From contig JALTMS010000418.1 in the NCBI GenBank assembly GCA_027001345.1, positions 1 through 14,028 on the forward strand: a DNA stretch of 14,028 nucleotides, given 5' to 3'. Below are positions 7,007-14,028 of this stretch, one piece after another. This stretch comes from Acidobacteriota bacterium (GTDB taxonomy: Bacteria > Acidobacteriota > Polarisedimenticolia > J045). The notes under the pieces were generated by a model that worked only from the letters and a program-made list of their open reading frames with translations, had not been told where the DNA came from and searched no databases. How positions within the stretch are numbered: position 1 is the stretch's first letter; each line of letters starts with the position of its first letter. Made by a program: the position numbers and the translations under genes.

Positions 7007-7573
7007 ATGAGTGGCATCACGATCGACCGCCTGGCGAGAGGAAGATCCGCCCTCCTCACCGTTCATCTGTGGGCCGTCGCGGTTGGAGTGGTTGATGAAA
7101 CCGTACGGTTCGCAGGCGGGTCTGTCGACCTGGGTTTCATCACTTCCAGCAATTTTGGAAGGCTGATCCTCGTCGTGCCGATCAGCCTGGCGCTGACTCT
7201 GTCTTGCTACGCCGCACTCAAGCCCATGGCACGCTCCATGGTGATATCCCTGAACTCCGAGGAGAATCCGGACGCCACCGTCTCTCGGGAGGTGGGCCTC
7301 CAGGGACGGGTCTTCATGATCCAGCGCTCCGATCCAGTCTGGGTGCGGTTTCTCCTGACGCTCCCTACGGCGCTCCTACTCGGCGGTGTGGCGGTTGTGG
7401 CGCTGGCTCTCCTTCTTGACGCTTCGGGCTCGACGATCGGTGTTCTCGCAGTCAGCTCTCCGGCCTTGAGCACCGCAGTGTGGGCCTGGCTCAGCCGGGC
7501 CTTGTGGGGGAATCGCTCGAGCCAGCGTCAGATCACCTTGGAGCGGAGTTCGCAAGAGCAGAGCTCCTGCTGA
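7007..7573 (+). CDS. Small integral membrane protein, function unknown
   Basis: I do not recognise this 188-residue protein. It has about four hydrophobic segments: 15-33, 52-72, 113-137 and 143-163. A polar loop (about 74-112) lies between the second and third, and the tail (164-188) is basic to polar and rich in Ser and Gln. The first segment is interrupted by charged residues (VVDETVR), so it may not cross the membrane. The ATG at 7007 is supported by GGAGAG (6995-7000) 6 nt upstream. It follows the Cys-rich protein gene by 31 bp on the same strand and probably shares its transcript. The pairing suggests a partner, exporter or protective membrane protein for the Cys-rich product, but this is inference from position only. 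Confidence 0.68.
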   Translation: MSGITIDRLARGRSALLTVHLWAVAVGVVDETVRFAGGSVDLGFITSSNFGRLILVVPISLALTLSCYAALKPMARSMVISLNSEENPDATVSREVGLQGRVFMIQRSDPVWVRFLLTLPTALLLGGVAVVALALLLDASGSTIGVLAVSSPALSTAVWAWLSRALWGNRSSQRQITLERSSQEQSSC

Positions 7574-7803
7574 CCCGGTCCCAGGAGTCCGGTGGGGCGG
7601 CCAGTGGAGAGGCGGCCGGGGTCTGTCTCGGCGGTCCTCCGGCGTGGACGATGTTGCTCTTTCCAGCGCCCGCCTGAAAGTGAGGACTCGACACCCAGTA
7701 TCGATTCGAGGCGAACCGAACACGCTCACATGAGGCGCTGGACTCGGGGGGGAATGCTTCTGAAAAACGGGGGTCCCAAGGTCGTGAAAACCCACAAGGG
7801 GAG

Positions 7804-7827
7804 CCCGAATAGGTCTGGCACCTCGGG
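7804..7827. repeat. REP-like imperfect palindrome
   Basis: CCCG (7804-7807) pairs with CGGG (7824-7827), and AGGT (7811-7814) pairs with ACCT (7820-7823), around the loop CTGGC, with three unpaired bases (AAT) on the left arm. The core AGGTCTGGCACCT resembles REP-like palindromes I recall near REP-associated transposases. No transposase is present here, so the assignment rests on shape only. It could also be a weak terminator for the plus-strand pair (ATTCTTTG follows). Confidence 0.3.
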
Positions 7828-7892
7828 ATTCTTTGAACAGGTCGATGGCGAACGGAAATGGGGTGCGTGTTGACAAGCGGGCCGCCTCTATG

Positions 7893-7919
7893 GAAGCCCG
7901 GATCATGCACGGGTGCTTC
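7893..7919. terminator. Hairpin between converging genes
   Basis: GAAGCCCG (7893-7900) pairs with CGGG and CTTC (7910-7913 and 7916-7919) across a 2-nt bulge, with a 9-nt loop. It sits about 26 nt beyond the stop codon of the hybrid kinase. Neither strand has a T-tract, so any terminator role is weak. Confidence 0.3.
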
Positions 7920-7945
7920 GGTTGTGGACGCGTAGATGAAAGGCT

Positions 7946-10726
7946 TCACGCGGGTTCCGGATGGAGGGAAGCGCGCTCCTCGATGAAGTCTTGAAGGCAC
8001 CCGACCAGCCTGCGGTGGAGATCCTCCAGGCTATCGACCTCGCTGATCGACGCGATCGGGTCGCTGCCGTCACGGGCACGTGCTTCGAGCGTTGCCGCCA
8101 ACTCGGCCAGCGCCATGCCGCCCACGTTTCGCGATGACGACTTGAGCTTGTGAACACAGTAGATGAAGTGCTCCCGGTCGCCGGCGAGCCCCGCGGTTCG
8201 CGCACCCGAAATCAGCTCGCCCGACTCGTCGAGGTATGCCGAAACGACCCGCGCGGCGAGGCTGGCGCGCCCCGGTCTCTGCAGCGCGTCGAGCCGCTCG
8301 AGGGCTTGACGGTCGAAAGCACTCGCGTCTGCGGGCGCCCTCCCGCTGCGGAGCGGCCGTCCATTCTCCCGCGAAGAGGAGTCCTCGCTCGCTGACCAGC
8401 CGAGGAATCGCTGGACCGTCTCGAGCAAGGCGACCCTCGTAAAGGGCTTGCTCAGAAAGCCGTCCATCTGGTGTTGGCTGCACTTGTCCCGTACTTCGGC
8501 CGCCGCGTTGGCCGTCAGGGCAACGATCGGTGCCGGTCGGCGCTGCTGTTCAGCCTCGATTCGGCGCATCTCCGACGCTGCCCAGAAGCCGTCCCGCCGC
8601 GGCATCTGCAGATCCATCAGTACCAGGTCAAAAGGTGGTGCGTCCCGAAGAACCTCGACCGCCTGCTCGCCGTCCCGTGCAACTTCGACTTCAACGCCGA
8701 CTCCCTCCAGCATCTCCGTGGCGACGACGACGTTGACTTCGCTGTCTTCGACGAGCAGCACCCTGCCGCGCAACTCCGCGGGTGGAGCCGGCTCCTGCGT
8801 CTCCTCGGCTGCGGAGGCTCGGCTTCCATTGAAAGCCAGCGTATCGCTGAGCGCCGCCAGAAGCGCTGCACTTCCGATGGGCTTTCCGATCGCAACAAAA
8901 CCGCTGAGATCACCGAGTTTCGCAGTCTGGCCCAGCGTACCATTGGAGACCGTCAGCACGACCGGAATGCGCACCCCTCCGAGCTTGATCCCGGCCGGCT
9001 CCACGCGCTGCCACTGCTGCACGATTCCCGCATCCGCGACGAGCACCGCGGGCCGACGCTGAGCGCGACGCGCCAGCTCTTCCAGATCGTCCTGTCCAGA
9101 GACCACGCAACAGTTGACAAAGCCGATCCGTTGGAGACGGTGGAGCAGGGCACGTCGCTCGACCGCCACCGGTTCGAAGACCGCAAGCTTCTTCTCGCAG
9201 GCCTCGAACTCGGGGCTCGTATCTTGGGCCATGTCGAAGGGCACCGAGAAGAAAAAGCGCGACCCGATACCGGGGGTGCTCTCGACCCGCAGCTCTCCGC
9301 CCATCAACGCAACCAGCTCTCGGCAGATGGCCAGTCCGAGTCCGGTGCCGCCGAATCGCCGCGTCGTCGACTCGTCCGCCTGGGCGAAGACTTCGAAGAT
9401 CTTTTCTCGCACAGCTTCTTCGATTCCGATACCCGTATCGGTCACGGAGAACTCCAACTCCACCGACTCGACGTCTTGCTGAATTCGGTGAACCTCTACC
9501 AGTACGTACCCAGATTCAGTGAACTTCAGCGCATTGCTGATCAGGTTGCTCAAAACCTGTCGCAACCGGACCGGATCGCCGACGATATGGCGCGGAACCT
9601 CGGGCATGATATCGGCGACAATCGGTAGGCCACGTCGCGCCCCGCCCTCGGCGAAGAGTTCGACGGTATCGGAGATCAGTCCATCGACCTCGAACTCGCA
9701 ACTTTCGATTTCGAGCCTGCCGGCCTCGATCTTGGAGATGTCGAGAATGTCGCTCAGTAGCGCAAGCAGCGCGCTTCCAGAGGCTCGCGCGGTCCGCGTA
9801 TAGCGCGCCTGCCGCGACGAAAGTTCGGTTCGCTCCAGCAGTTCGAGCATGCCGAGAAGGCCATTCATCGGCGTCCGGATCTCGTGACTCATGTTGGCCA
9901 GAAACGCCGACTTGGCACGACTTGCCGCCTCGGCCTGATCCTTGGCCCGCTCCAGATCGCGCGTCCGCTCGCCGACGCGCCTTTCGAGTTCCGTGTTGAC
10001 GCCCTCGAGCGCCCGGTTCTGCTCCTCGATGGTTCCGAGCATCTCGTTGAATGCCTCGACAAGGCAGCCGACCTCGTCGTTGCCTCGAGCCGTGGCACGA
10101 AGATCGTACCGCTTTTCCGTCGAGACCTTCCTCGCAGTAGCGACTAGTTGGAGGATCGGATCGGCGAGAAGCCTCTGGAAAACCCTCGAGAGCAGCGCGA
10201 TCAACGCCAGCCCCAGCAAGCTGACTCCTCCCGCGATCATCAGGTAGCGGCTGATCGTCTCGCGCTGCCTTCTGGTCGATGTGCGCACCAGGACCTCGCC
10301 GACCCGCCGCTGCCGGACAACGATTGGCACGACGATCGAGGCGTATCCTTCATCGTAGACGACGACGCCATGCTGTACGGGCTTCGGTAGGGGAGTCGAG
10401 ATCTCTTCGGCTGAATTGGCGTAGCGGGCGATCTCCATACCGGAAAGGTCGTAGGCCACGGCTTCCGCGACATCGCCATCGACGTGGAGCCCGTCGAGCA
10501 GGTCGGCAGCGGCTTCCCGGTCGTCGAATACGACAGCAGCCCCCAGATTGGCAGCGAGTACGCGAGCCAAACTCTGTACGGAGTACTCGAGCGACGCGCG
10601 GCTCGAATGAATCTCGTACACCAGTAGCGCGGATACCGCGATGGCCAGAATGCTGATCGCAGCACAGGCGTGGGTGATCGCCACCTTGGACCGGATCGGC
10701 AGGTTCCACAGCCACGAAGTCAGCAT
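7946..10726 (-). CDS. Hybrid histidine kinase: CHASE8-like sensor, HAMP, HisKA, HATPase, two receivers, Hpt
   Basis: This 926-residue inner-membrane kinase has BarA-like layout. A membrane segment (17-37), a periplasmic CHASE8-like domain (about 38-155, with ARVLAANLGAAVVFDDREAA) and a second membrane segment (161-182) are followed by HAMP (183-237) and a helical linker. HisKA has the phospho-accepting His281 in NMSHEIRTPMNG. HATPase has the N box (Asn394, Asn398), DTGIGI (430-435) and GGTGLGL (459-465). A first receiver (about 513-630) is degenerate: Glu-Pro replaces the acidic pair at 518-519, though Asp565 and Lys615 remain. The second (about 654-775) is canonical: Glu660/Asp661, phospho-acceptor Asp705, Thr738, Lys760. 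A C-terminal Hpt domain has His859 in CVHKLKSSSRN. A full His-Asp-His relay is therefore encoded, but the final response regulator is elsewhere. The start is 1 nt after the YfiR gene stop (TAG-A-ATG), indicating translational coupling; GGAG lies 10 nt upstream. Confidence 0.95.
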   Translation of the reverse strand: MLTSWLWNLPIRSKVAITHACAAISILAIAVSALLVYEIHSSRASLEYSVQSLARVLAANLGAAVVFDDREAAADLLDGLHVDGDVAEAVAYDLSGMEIARYANSAEEISTPLPKPVQHGVVVYDEGYASIVVPIVVRQRRVGEVLVRTSTRRQRETISRYLMIAGGVSLLGLALIALLSRVFQRLLADPILQLVATARKVSTEKRYDLRATARGNDEVGCLVEAFNEMLGTIEEQNRALEGVNTELERRVGERTRDLERAKDQAEAASRAKSAFLANMSHEIRTPMNGLLGMLELLERTELSSRQARYTRTARASGSALLALLSDILDISKIEAGRLEIESCEFEVDGLISDTVELFAEGGARRGLPIVADIMPEVPRHIVGDPVRLRQVLSNLISNALKFTESGYVLVEVHRIQQDVESVELEFSVTDTGIGIEEAVREKIFEVFAQADESTTRRFGGTGLGLAICRELVALMGGELRVESTPGIGSRFFFSVPFDMAQDTSPEFEACEKKLAVFEPVAVERRALLHRLQRIGFVNCCVVSGQDDLEELARRAQRRPAVLVADAGIVQQWQRVEPAGIKLGGVRIPVVLTVSNGTLGQTAKLGDLSGFVAIGKPIGSAALLAALSDTLAFNGSRASAAEETQEPAPPAELRGRVLLVEDSEVNVVVATEMLEGVGVEVEVARDGEQAVEVLRDAPPFDLVLMDLQMPRRDGFWAASEMRRIEAEQQRRPAPIVALTANAAAEVRDKCSQHQMDGFLSKPFTRVALLETVQRFLGWSASEDSSSRENGRPLRSGRAPADASAFDRQALERLDALQRPGRASLAARVVSAYLDESGELISGARTAGLAGDREHFIYCVHKLKSSSRNVGGMALAELAATLEARARDGSDPIASISEVDSLEDLHRRLVGCLQDFIEERASLHPEPA

Positions 10727-10727
10727 T

Positions 10728-11342
10728 CTAGTAACACTCCAGAGGGGGTGCGACGACGTGGGCGAGGTGAAGCAGCTTTGAGCTGATGCGAACGCCGGCG
10801 CGCTGCGCCTCCTGGTTGTCGATTTCGATGGCGACGCGATTTCCCTGGCGCACCAGTCCGATCATGATTCCCGGGCGGCTGACCAGTTCCTGATCGGTAA
10901 TCGTCAGAGCCCGCTCGCGGCGGGCGAGACGAATCAGGGCGCAGCGATCGACCGATTCGGTGGCCGGGACGAAGATCACATCCGCCTGCGGCACGGTCTC
11001 CAGCGAACGGGCCTTCTCGATCCGTAGCTTTCGATGACGAGTTCCGAATCCTTCGAGTGCCGCTACGAGGTGCGGTTCGAGATCGCTCTTTCCGAGCAGG
11101 GCGATGACGAGTTCGTCGTCGGACTGACGCGGGCGGCCGAGATCGACGAAGAGTAGGACCTTGGTGAGTACTACGGCCTTGACCTTGGCTTCGAGAGTTT
11201 CCCCGGCCCGAAGGGCGGCGGAGCCAGAGCCGAAAGTCGCGACCAGCGCCAGGCATAGCAGCAGCCGTCCACCGAGCCGGCGACCGGTTAGTGACCATCG
11301 GGGGCCCGGCAAGGCTCGTGTGAATGGCGACAGCGTGTTCAA
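10728..11342 (-). CDS. YfiR-family periplasmic protein (DUF4154)
   Basis: The 204-residue protein has a signal sequence (hydrophobic core about 25-40) and a DUF4154 domain (about 48-198). The order fits the family: an N-terminal helix and KVLLFVDL, then LVIALLGKSDL (78-88), ADVIFVPATE (120-129), the ALTITD segment (145-150), PGIMIGLV and RVAIEIDNQEAQRAGVRISS (169-188), closing with LLHLAHVV. In Pseudomonas, YfiR is a periplasmic inhibitor of the diguanylate cyclase YfiN, whose sensor is also CHASE8-like. Here the partner is most likely the kinase encoded 1 nt downstream. The mature part has only Cys134 and Cys203, not the two disulfide pairs of Pseudomonas YfiR. The start is taken as TTG at 11342, with a weak GGA upstream; a TTG at codon 11 is an alternative. 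The gene begins 30 nt after the receptor gene. Confidence 0.85.
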   Translation of the reverse strand: MNTLSPFTRALPGPRWSLTGRRLGGRLLLCLALVATFGSGSAALRAGETLEAKVKAVVLTKVLLFVDLGRPRQSDDELVIALLGKSDLEPHLVAALEGFGTRHRKLRIEKARSLETVPQADVIFVPATESVDRCALIRLARRERALTITDQELVSRPGIMIGLVRQGNRVAIEIDNQEAQRAGVRISSKLLHLAHVVAPPLECY

Positions 11343-11372
11343 GGAAGGTCCGTTTCGCTCGAGTGCGAAGGT

Positions 11373-13481
11373 TCAGAAGGAAAACTTTGCAGCAAGGAAG
11401 ACGCGGCGCGAGATGGAGTTGGGTCGGTTGCCGAAAGCGTACTCATAGAACTCCACATGGCGCTCGTCGAGCAGGTCCTTGGCCGCCAGGAAGAATGCGA
11501 CGTCCGACTTCATATGCCAGTGAACGATCAGGTCTGCGCTGGTCACCGAGTCGATCCGGGCAGTGTCGATTCCGGTGACCTCGGACCAGTCGAGGGGATG
11601 CAGGGCGCTGGTGTAGCGGCCGAGCACCGACACGCTCCAGCGAGATCCGAGATGGTGAGTCAGTTGTAGCGTGGCGCTCTGGCGTGGTGTCAAGCCGGCC
11701 TGCCCGAAGAAGAACAGCACCTCCTTGCCGTCGACGATCTGATCGGCACTCAAGTCGATGTAGGTATAGCTGGCCTTGAGTGCGGTGCGCGAGCCGAGAT
11801 CGGCGTTGATCGCCACTTCCGCACCGACCGAGCGCGCCCGTGCACCATTCTGCCAGACCAACGGAAGCAGGACGGTCGGTAATCCGTCGTAGACAGTGAG
11901 CTGGGGGTCGGCGACGAACGGACCGGCCAGGTCGTGGTAGTCATGGTAGAAGAGAACCACGTCATAGGAGATCTGCGAAGCCATGGTGCCCCTGATCCCC
12001 AACTGATAGGCGAGCAGGTCTTCCGAGCCGAGGTCCGGGTTCGGCTGGACGCGCAAGAGGGTCGGTAGAGGTTGAGTGGGGAGATAGAAGGCGTCGAGTT
12101 CGGACTCGGTTTCAGCACGATCCGGTGTCTTGACTGCGCGGGAAACAGAGGCCCAGAGAAAGGAATGGTCGGAGAGCTTCCAGCTTCCGGCGACGGTCGG
12201 CTGGAACTCGAATCCGGTGAAGTCGTTGTCCTCGACCTTCGCCCCGAGTGACAGACTGAAACGCGAGTCTTCCGGCGACCACTCGTACTGGAAAAAGGAC
12301 GAGAAGAGGGAGAAGTTCGAAGTGTTGGTCAGCGAATGGACGACAGGGGCATCGTGAGGTGCGGAGCGCCAGAAGCGGGCACCCGCGCCGAAGGAGAGGG
12401 TGTGCCCGGGCCGGAGTGCCAGGGTGCGCTGCACCTCGAGATCGAGGGTGGTCGAGCGATCGGAATAGAACAGGCCCTCGTGATCCAGTTTCGCGAGGTA
12501 GGCCTGAGCGGACCAGGAGTTGGCTTCGTTCGACGCATCGGTGCTCTTCCAGCGGGCGAGCAGACTTTGCGATAAAGAGCTTGCATCGGCGCGCTGTGTC
12601 TGGCGGTAGGGCGGGGCGCTGGAGATGGTGCTCACCGCGCGGTTCAACTGCGCCTGGCTGACATTGGCTGTCAGGAGTAGTTGCTTGCCCTTGGAGGGGG
12701 TCCAGTCGTAACGCGCATTGAGGCCGAAGTTTCGGGTCGAGTCGCCACTGGAGCGACCGGTGTCATCGTCGAATTCGCCTCGATCGATGGCGGAAGCCGA
12801 GATGCGCAGGCCGGAGTTGTCACCTTTCCCGATGTAGCGGAGGGTCGAGGACCATCTCGGCGCTGTCGAGCCGGCGGCGAGTTCGAGCTCGGGAGGGCCA
12901 TCGTCGGTGGTCTTGCGCGTGATGATGTTGATCACGCCGTTGACGGCATTGGCGCCCCATGTCGCTCCCCCGGGGCCGCGAATGATCTCGATTCTCTCGA
13001 TGTCGGCCAGCGGTAGGTCGAGCAGCTCCCAGTACACGCCCGAGAACAGCTCGCTGTAGATGCTGCGGCCGTCGATCAGCACGAGCAGCTTGTTTGCGTA
13101 CAGGCTGTTGAAGCCCCGGGCGCTGACCGCCCACCTGCCGCTGTCGAGCCGGGCGACATGCAGTCCGGGGGCCATGCGGAGCACCTCCGGTATCGAGGTC
13201 GCGCCGGAGTGATGGATGTCCTCGCGACTGATGACATAGACTGCCGCCGGCGTCGTGGCGTACTTCGATGTTTGTCGCGATGCCGACACGATCTCGATCG
13301 AGAGCAGCTCTTCGATGCTCATACTCTTGAGATTGTCGAGGCTGGAGTTCTCTTCGGCGCCGATGATCGAAGTGACACAGATCGCGGCCAGCAACAGGAG
13401 AGCGCAGCGCGCGGGGGGAGGCAGCCGGTGCAGCCGAGCCGGAACGCGTGCGAGGATCCGAGACAGTTCGGGTCTGCTCAT
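11373..13481 (-). CDS. TonB-dependent outer-membrane receptor
   Basis: This 702-residue receptor imports or senses an unknown ligand using TonB energy. A signal peptide (about 1-42, hydrophobic core 26-40) is followed by a short linker with IEELLSIEIVSASRQ, whose EIVSASR resembles a TonB box. The plug follows (about 72-190): VYVISREDI (81-89), VSARGFNSLYANKLLVLIDG (119-138), and IERIEIIRGPGGATWGANAV (161-180) with NGVINIITRK. The rest is a 22-strand-type barrel ending in the aromatic FLAAKFSF signal with a C-terminal Phe. There is no N-terminal STN signalling domain. The ATG at 13481 is chosen because GAGGAAA lies upstream and a signal peptide follows directly; the open frame continues to 13712, but this extra part overlaps the upstream kinase gene and looks non-coding. 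It lies between a hybrid kinase and YfiR in one operon. The ligand cannot be read from sequence. Confidence 0.93.
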   Translation of the reverse strand: MSRPELSRILARVPARLHRLPPPARCALLLLAAICVTSIIGAEENSSLDNLKSMSIEELLSIEIVSASRQTSKYATTPAAVYVISREDIHHSGATSIPEVLRMAPGLHVARLDSGRWAVSARGFNSLYANKLLVLIDGRSIYSELFSGVYWELLDLPLADIERIEIIRGPGGATWGANAVNGVINIITRKTTDDGPPELELAAGSTAPRWSSTLRYIGKGDNSGLRISASAIDRGEFDDDTGRSSGDSTRNFGLNARYDWTPSKGKQLLLTANVSQAQLNRAVSTISSAPPYRQTQRADASSLSQSLLARWKSTDASNEANSWSAQAYLAKLDHEGLFYSDRSTTLDLEVQRTLALRPGHTLSFGAGARFWRSAPHDAPVVHSLTNTSNFSLFSSFFQYEWSPEDSRFSLSLGAKVEDNDFTGFEFQPTVAGSWKLSDHSFLWASVSRAVKTPDRAETESELDAFYLPTQPLPTLLRVQPNPDLGSEDLLAYQLGIRGTMASQISYDVVLFYHDYHDLAGPFVADPQLTVYDGLPTVLLPLVWQNGARARSVGAEVAINADLGSRTALKASYTYIDLSADQIVDGKEVLFFFGQAGLTPRQSATLQLTHHLGSRWSVSVLGRYTSALHPLDWSEVTGIDTARIDSVTSADLIVHWHMKSDVAFFLAAKDLLDERHVEFYEYAFGNRPNSISRRVFLAAKFSF

Positions 13482-13494
13482 GGTGCTTTCCTCA
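13482..13494 (-). promoter_or_regulatory. RBS of the receptor gene overlapping the upstream kinase stop
   Basis: On the minus strand, the TGA stop of the upstream kinase gene (13494-13492) is part of TGAGGAAA (13494-13487), the ribosome site of the receptor gene, with 6 nt to its ATG. This arrangement implies coupled translation of the two genes. Confidence 0.7.
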
Positions 13495-14028
13495 ACTGAC
13501 AGGTGCGTTTCTGCTTCGTTTGTTGGTTGCACGTTCGAGGATCGAAATGAGACTCTTGGTGTCGAAGGGCTTGGCCAGAAATTCATCGACGCCGGCCTCG
13601 AATGCCAGGCGGCGACTGCGAGAGTCGGCGTGGGCGGATACCGCGGCGATCCACGGGGAACGGCCTGATGTACGGCTGATCTGGCGAATTCTGCGAGTCG
13701 CCTCGAAACCATCCATGACCGGCATGTTGAGATCCATCAGGATCAGTTCGAGGGCACTTTCCCGCCGGAAGTGCTCAATCGCTTCGAGCCCGTGGCTGGC
13801 GAGCCGGACGTCGAAGCCCCGTTTGCGCAGCAAGCGGCTGAGAAGTCTGGCGTTGATCGGATTGTCCTCGACCACGAGAACCGGCAGACCGTGCGCGTGA
13901 CCCTCGGGGCGGGGGGACGGGTTGTCTGCAGGAGGGCGCTCGACCGTGGGCAGCGGGAGGCGGATGGATACTGTCGCACCCTGACCGGGGGAACTCTCGA
14001 GGCGGAGGTCTCCGTCCATCAGGTGGAC
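13492..14028 (-). CDS. C-terminal part of a hybrid histidine kinase with receiver domain (5' end outside window)
   Basis: The 178 visible residues begin inside the HATPase domain. The opening VHLMDGDLRLESSPGQGATV matches the end of that fold, after the G2 box. A linker of about 20 residues leads to a receiver domain with acidic residues in VVEDNPINARLL, the phospho-acceptor Asp in LILMDLNMPVMDG and Lys in FLAKPF. The usual Thr after the fourth strand is Ser (AAVSAHA), a common substitution. There is no Hpt domain after the receiver. The start codon lies beyond the right edge; the Met at 14019 is inside the ATPase domain and is not a start. The stop codon overlaps the ribosome site of the receptor gene, so this kinase is the upstream member of the receptor-YfiR-kinase operon. 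Confidence 0.92.
   Translation of the reverse strand, partial: VHLMDGDLRLESSPGQGATVSIRLPLPTVERPPADNPSPRPEGHAHGLPVLVVEDNPINARLLSRLLRKRGFDVRLASHGLEAIEHFRRESALELILMDLNMPVMDGFEATRRIRQISRTSGRSPWIAAVSAHADSRSRRLAFEAGVDEFLAKPFDTKSLISILERATNKRSRNAPVS

Larger units (their letters stand above)
7574..7945. other. Gap between converging genes, no convincing gene
   Basis: These 372 bp separate the plus-strand membrane protein gene from the 3' end of the hybrid kinase gene. Small open frames exist on both strands (for example 7592-7873 plus), but they have no ribosome sites and no family features. The stretch 7755-7860 is visibly richer in A and T than its surroundings and includes AAAAACGGGGGTCCC. Two palindromes (7804-7827 and 7893-7919) lie within it. 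No tRNA or known RNA is seen. Confidence 0.6.

Noticed and set aside
7592..7873. Small plus-strand open frame in the gap before the kinase
   Set aside because: No ribosome site, no hydrophobic or domain pattern, and its coding phase conflicts with the palindromes; treated as non-coding.
8471..9628. Long plus-strand open frame opposite the hybrid kinase
   Set aside because: It is an antisense shadow of the HATPase and receiver coding region; its protein has no family features and reads as low-complexity high-GC translation.
13482..13712. N-terminal extension of the TonB-dependent receptor
   Set aside because: It overlaps the receiver-coding end of the upstream kinase in another frame, while the ATG at 13481 has a good ribosome site and a signal peptide behind it.
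1..14028. CRISPR arrays, tRNA or rRNA genes, transposase genes, prophage genes
   Set aside because: Read through on both strands: no regularly spaced direct repeats, no tRNA or rRNA-like segment and no integrase or transposase frame were found.

Overview
The window looks like a chromosomal segment of a high-GC, Gram-negative bacterium. It carries a TonB-dependent outer-membrane receptor, a YfiR-type periplasmic protein and CHASE/HAMP-type hybrid kinases. Codon use is strongly GC-biased at third positions. The gene mix (MuiA-like DUF4139 protein, YyaL/DUF255 protein, Cu/Zn-efflux permease with a fused HMA domain) would fit Acidobacteriota, Myxococcota or a related lineage, but I cannot assign a taxon from the sequence alone.

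Left part (1-4474): the last codons of a plus-strand gene at the left edge, then three minus-strand genes that read leftward: a DUF255/YyaL thioredoxin-fold protein, a typical 2-Cys peroxiredoxin, and an SO_0444-type metal-efflux permease carrying a C-terminal HMA metal-binding domain. A good intrinsic terminator separates the peroxiredoxin from the permease. Together they suggest thiol/peroxide and soft-metal stress functions, although they do not look like one tight operon.

Centre (4475-7945): a MuiA-family exported protein (DUF4140/DUF4139) is divergent from the YyaL gene. It is followed by a short, poorly understood plus-strand pair: an unrecognised protein whose C-terminal half holds ten cysteines around a Gly/Ala-rich hydrophobic stretch, and a small protein with about four membrane segments. 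About 370 bp with no convincing gene follow, containing palindromes.

Right part (7946-14028): a compact minus-strand operon running from the right edge leftward: the C-terminal end of a hybrid histidine kinase (ATPase tail plus receiver), a TonB-dependent receptor, a YfiR/DUF4154 periplasmic protein, and a full-length hybrid kinase with a CHASE8-like sensor, HAMP, HisKA, HATPase, a degenerate receiver, a canonical receiver and an Hpt domain. Gaps between these genes are 10, 30 and 1 nt. By analogy with the YfiR/YfiN pair, where a periplasmic YfiR restrains a CHASE8-type diguanylate cyclase, I infer that YfiR here gates a histidine kinase instead, with the outer-membrane receptor as a possible upstream input. 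No DNA-binding or cyclase output is present in the window.

The two most interesting regions are the receptor-YfiR-kinase operon and the Cys-rich protein/membrane protein cassette.
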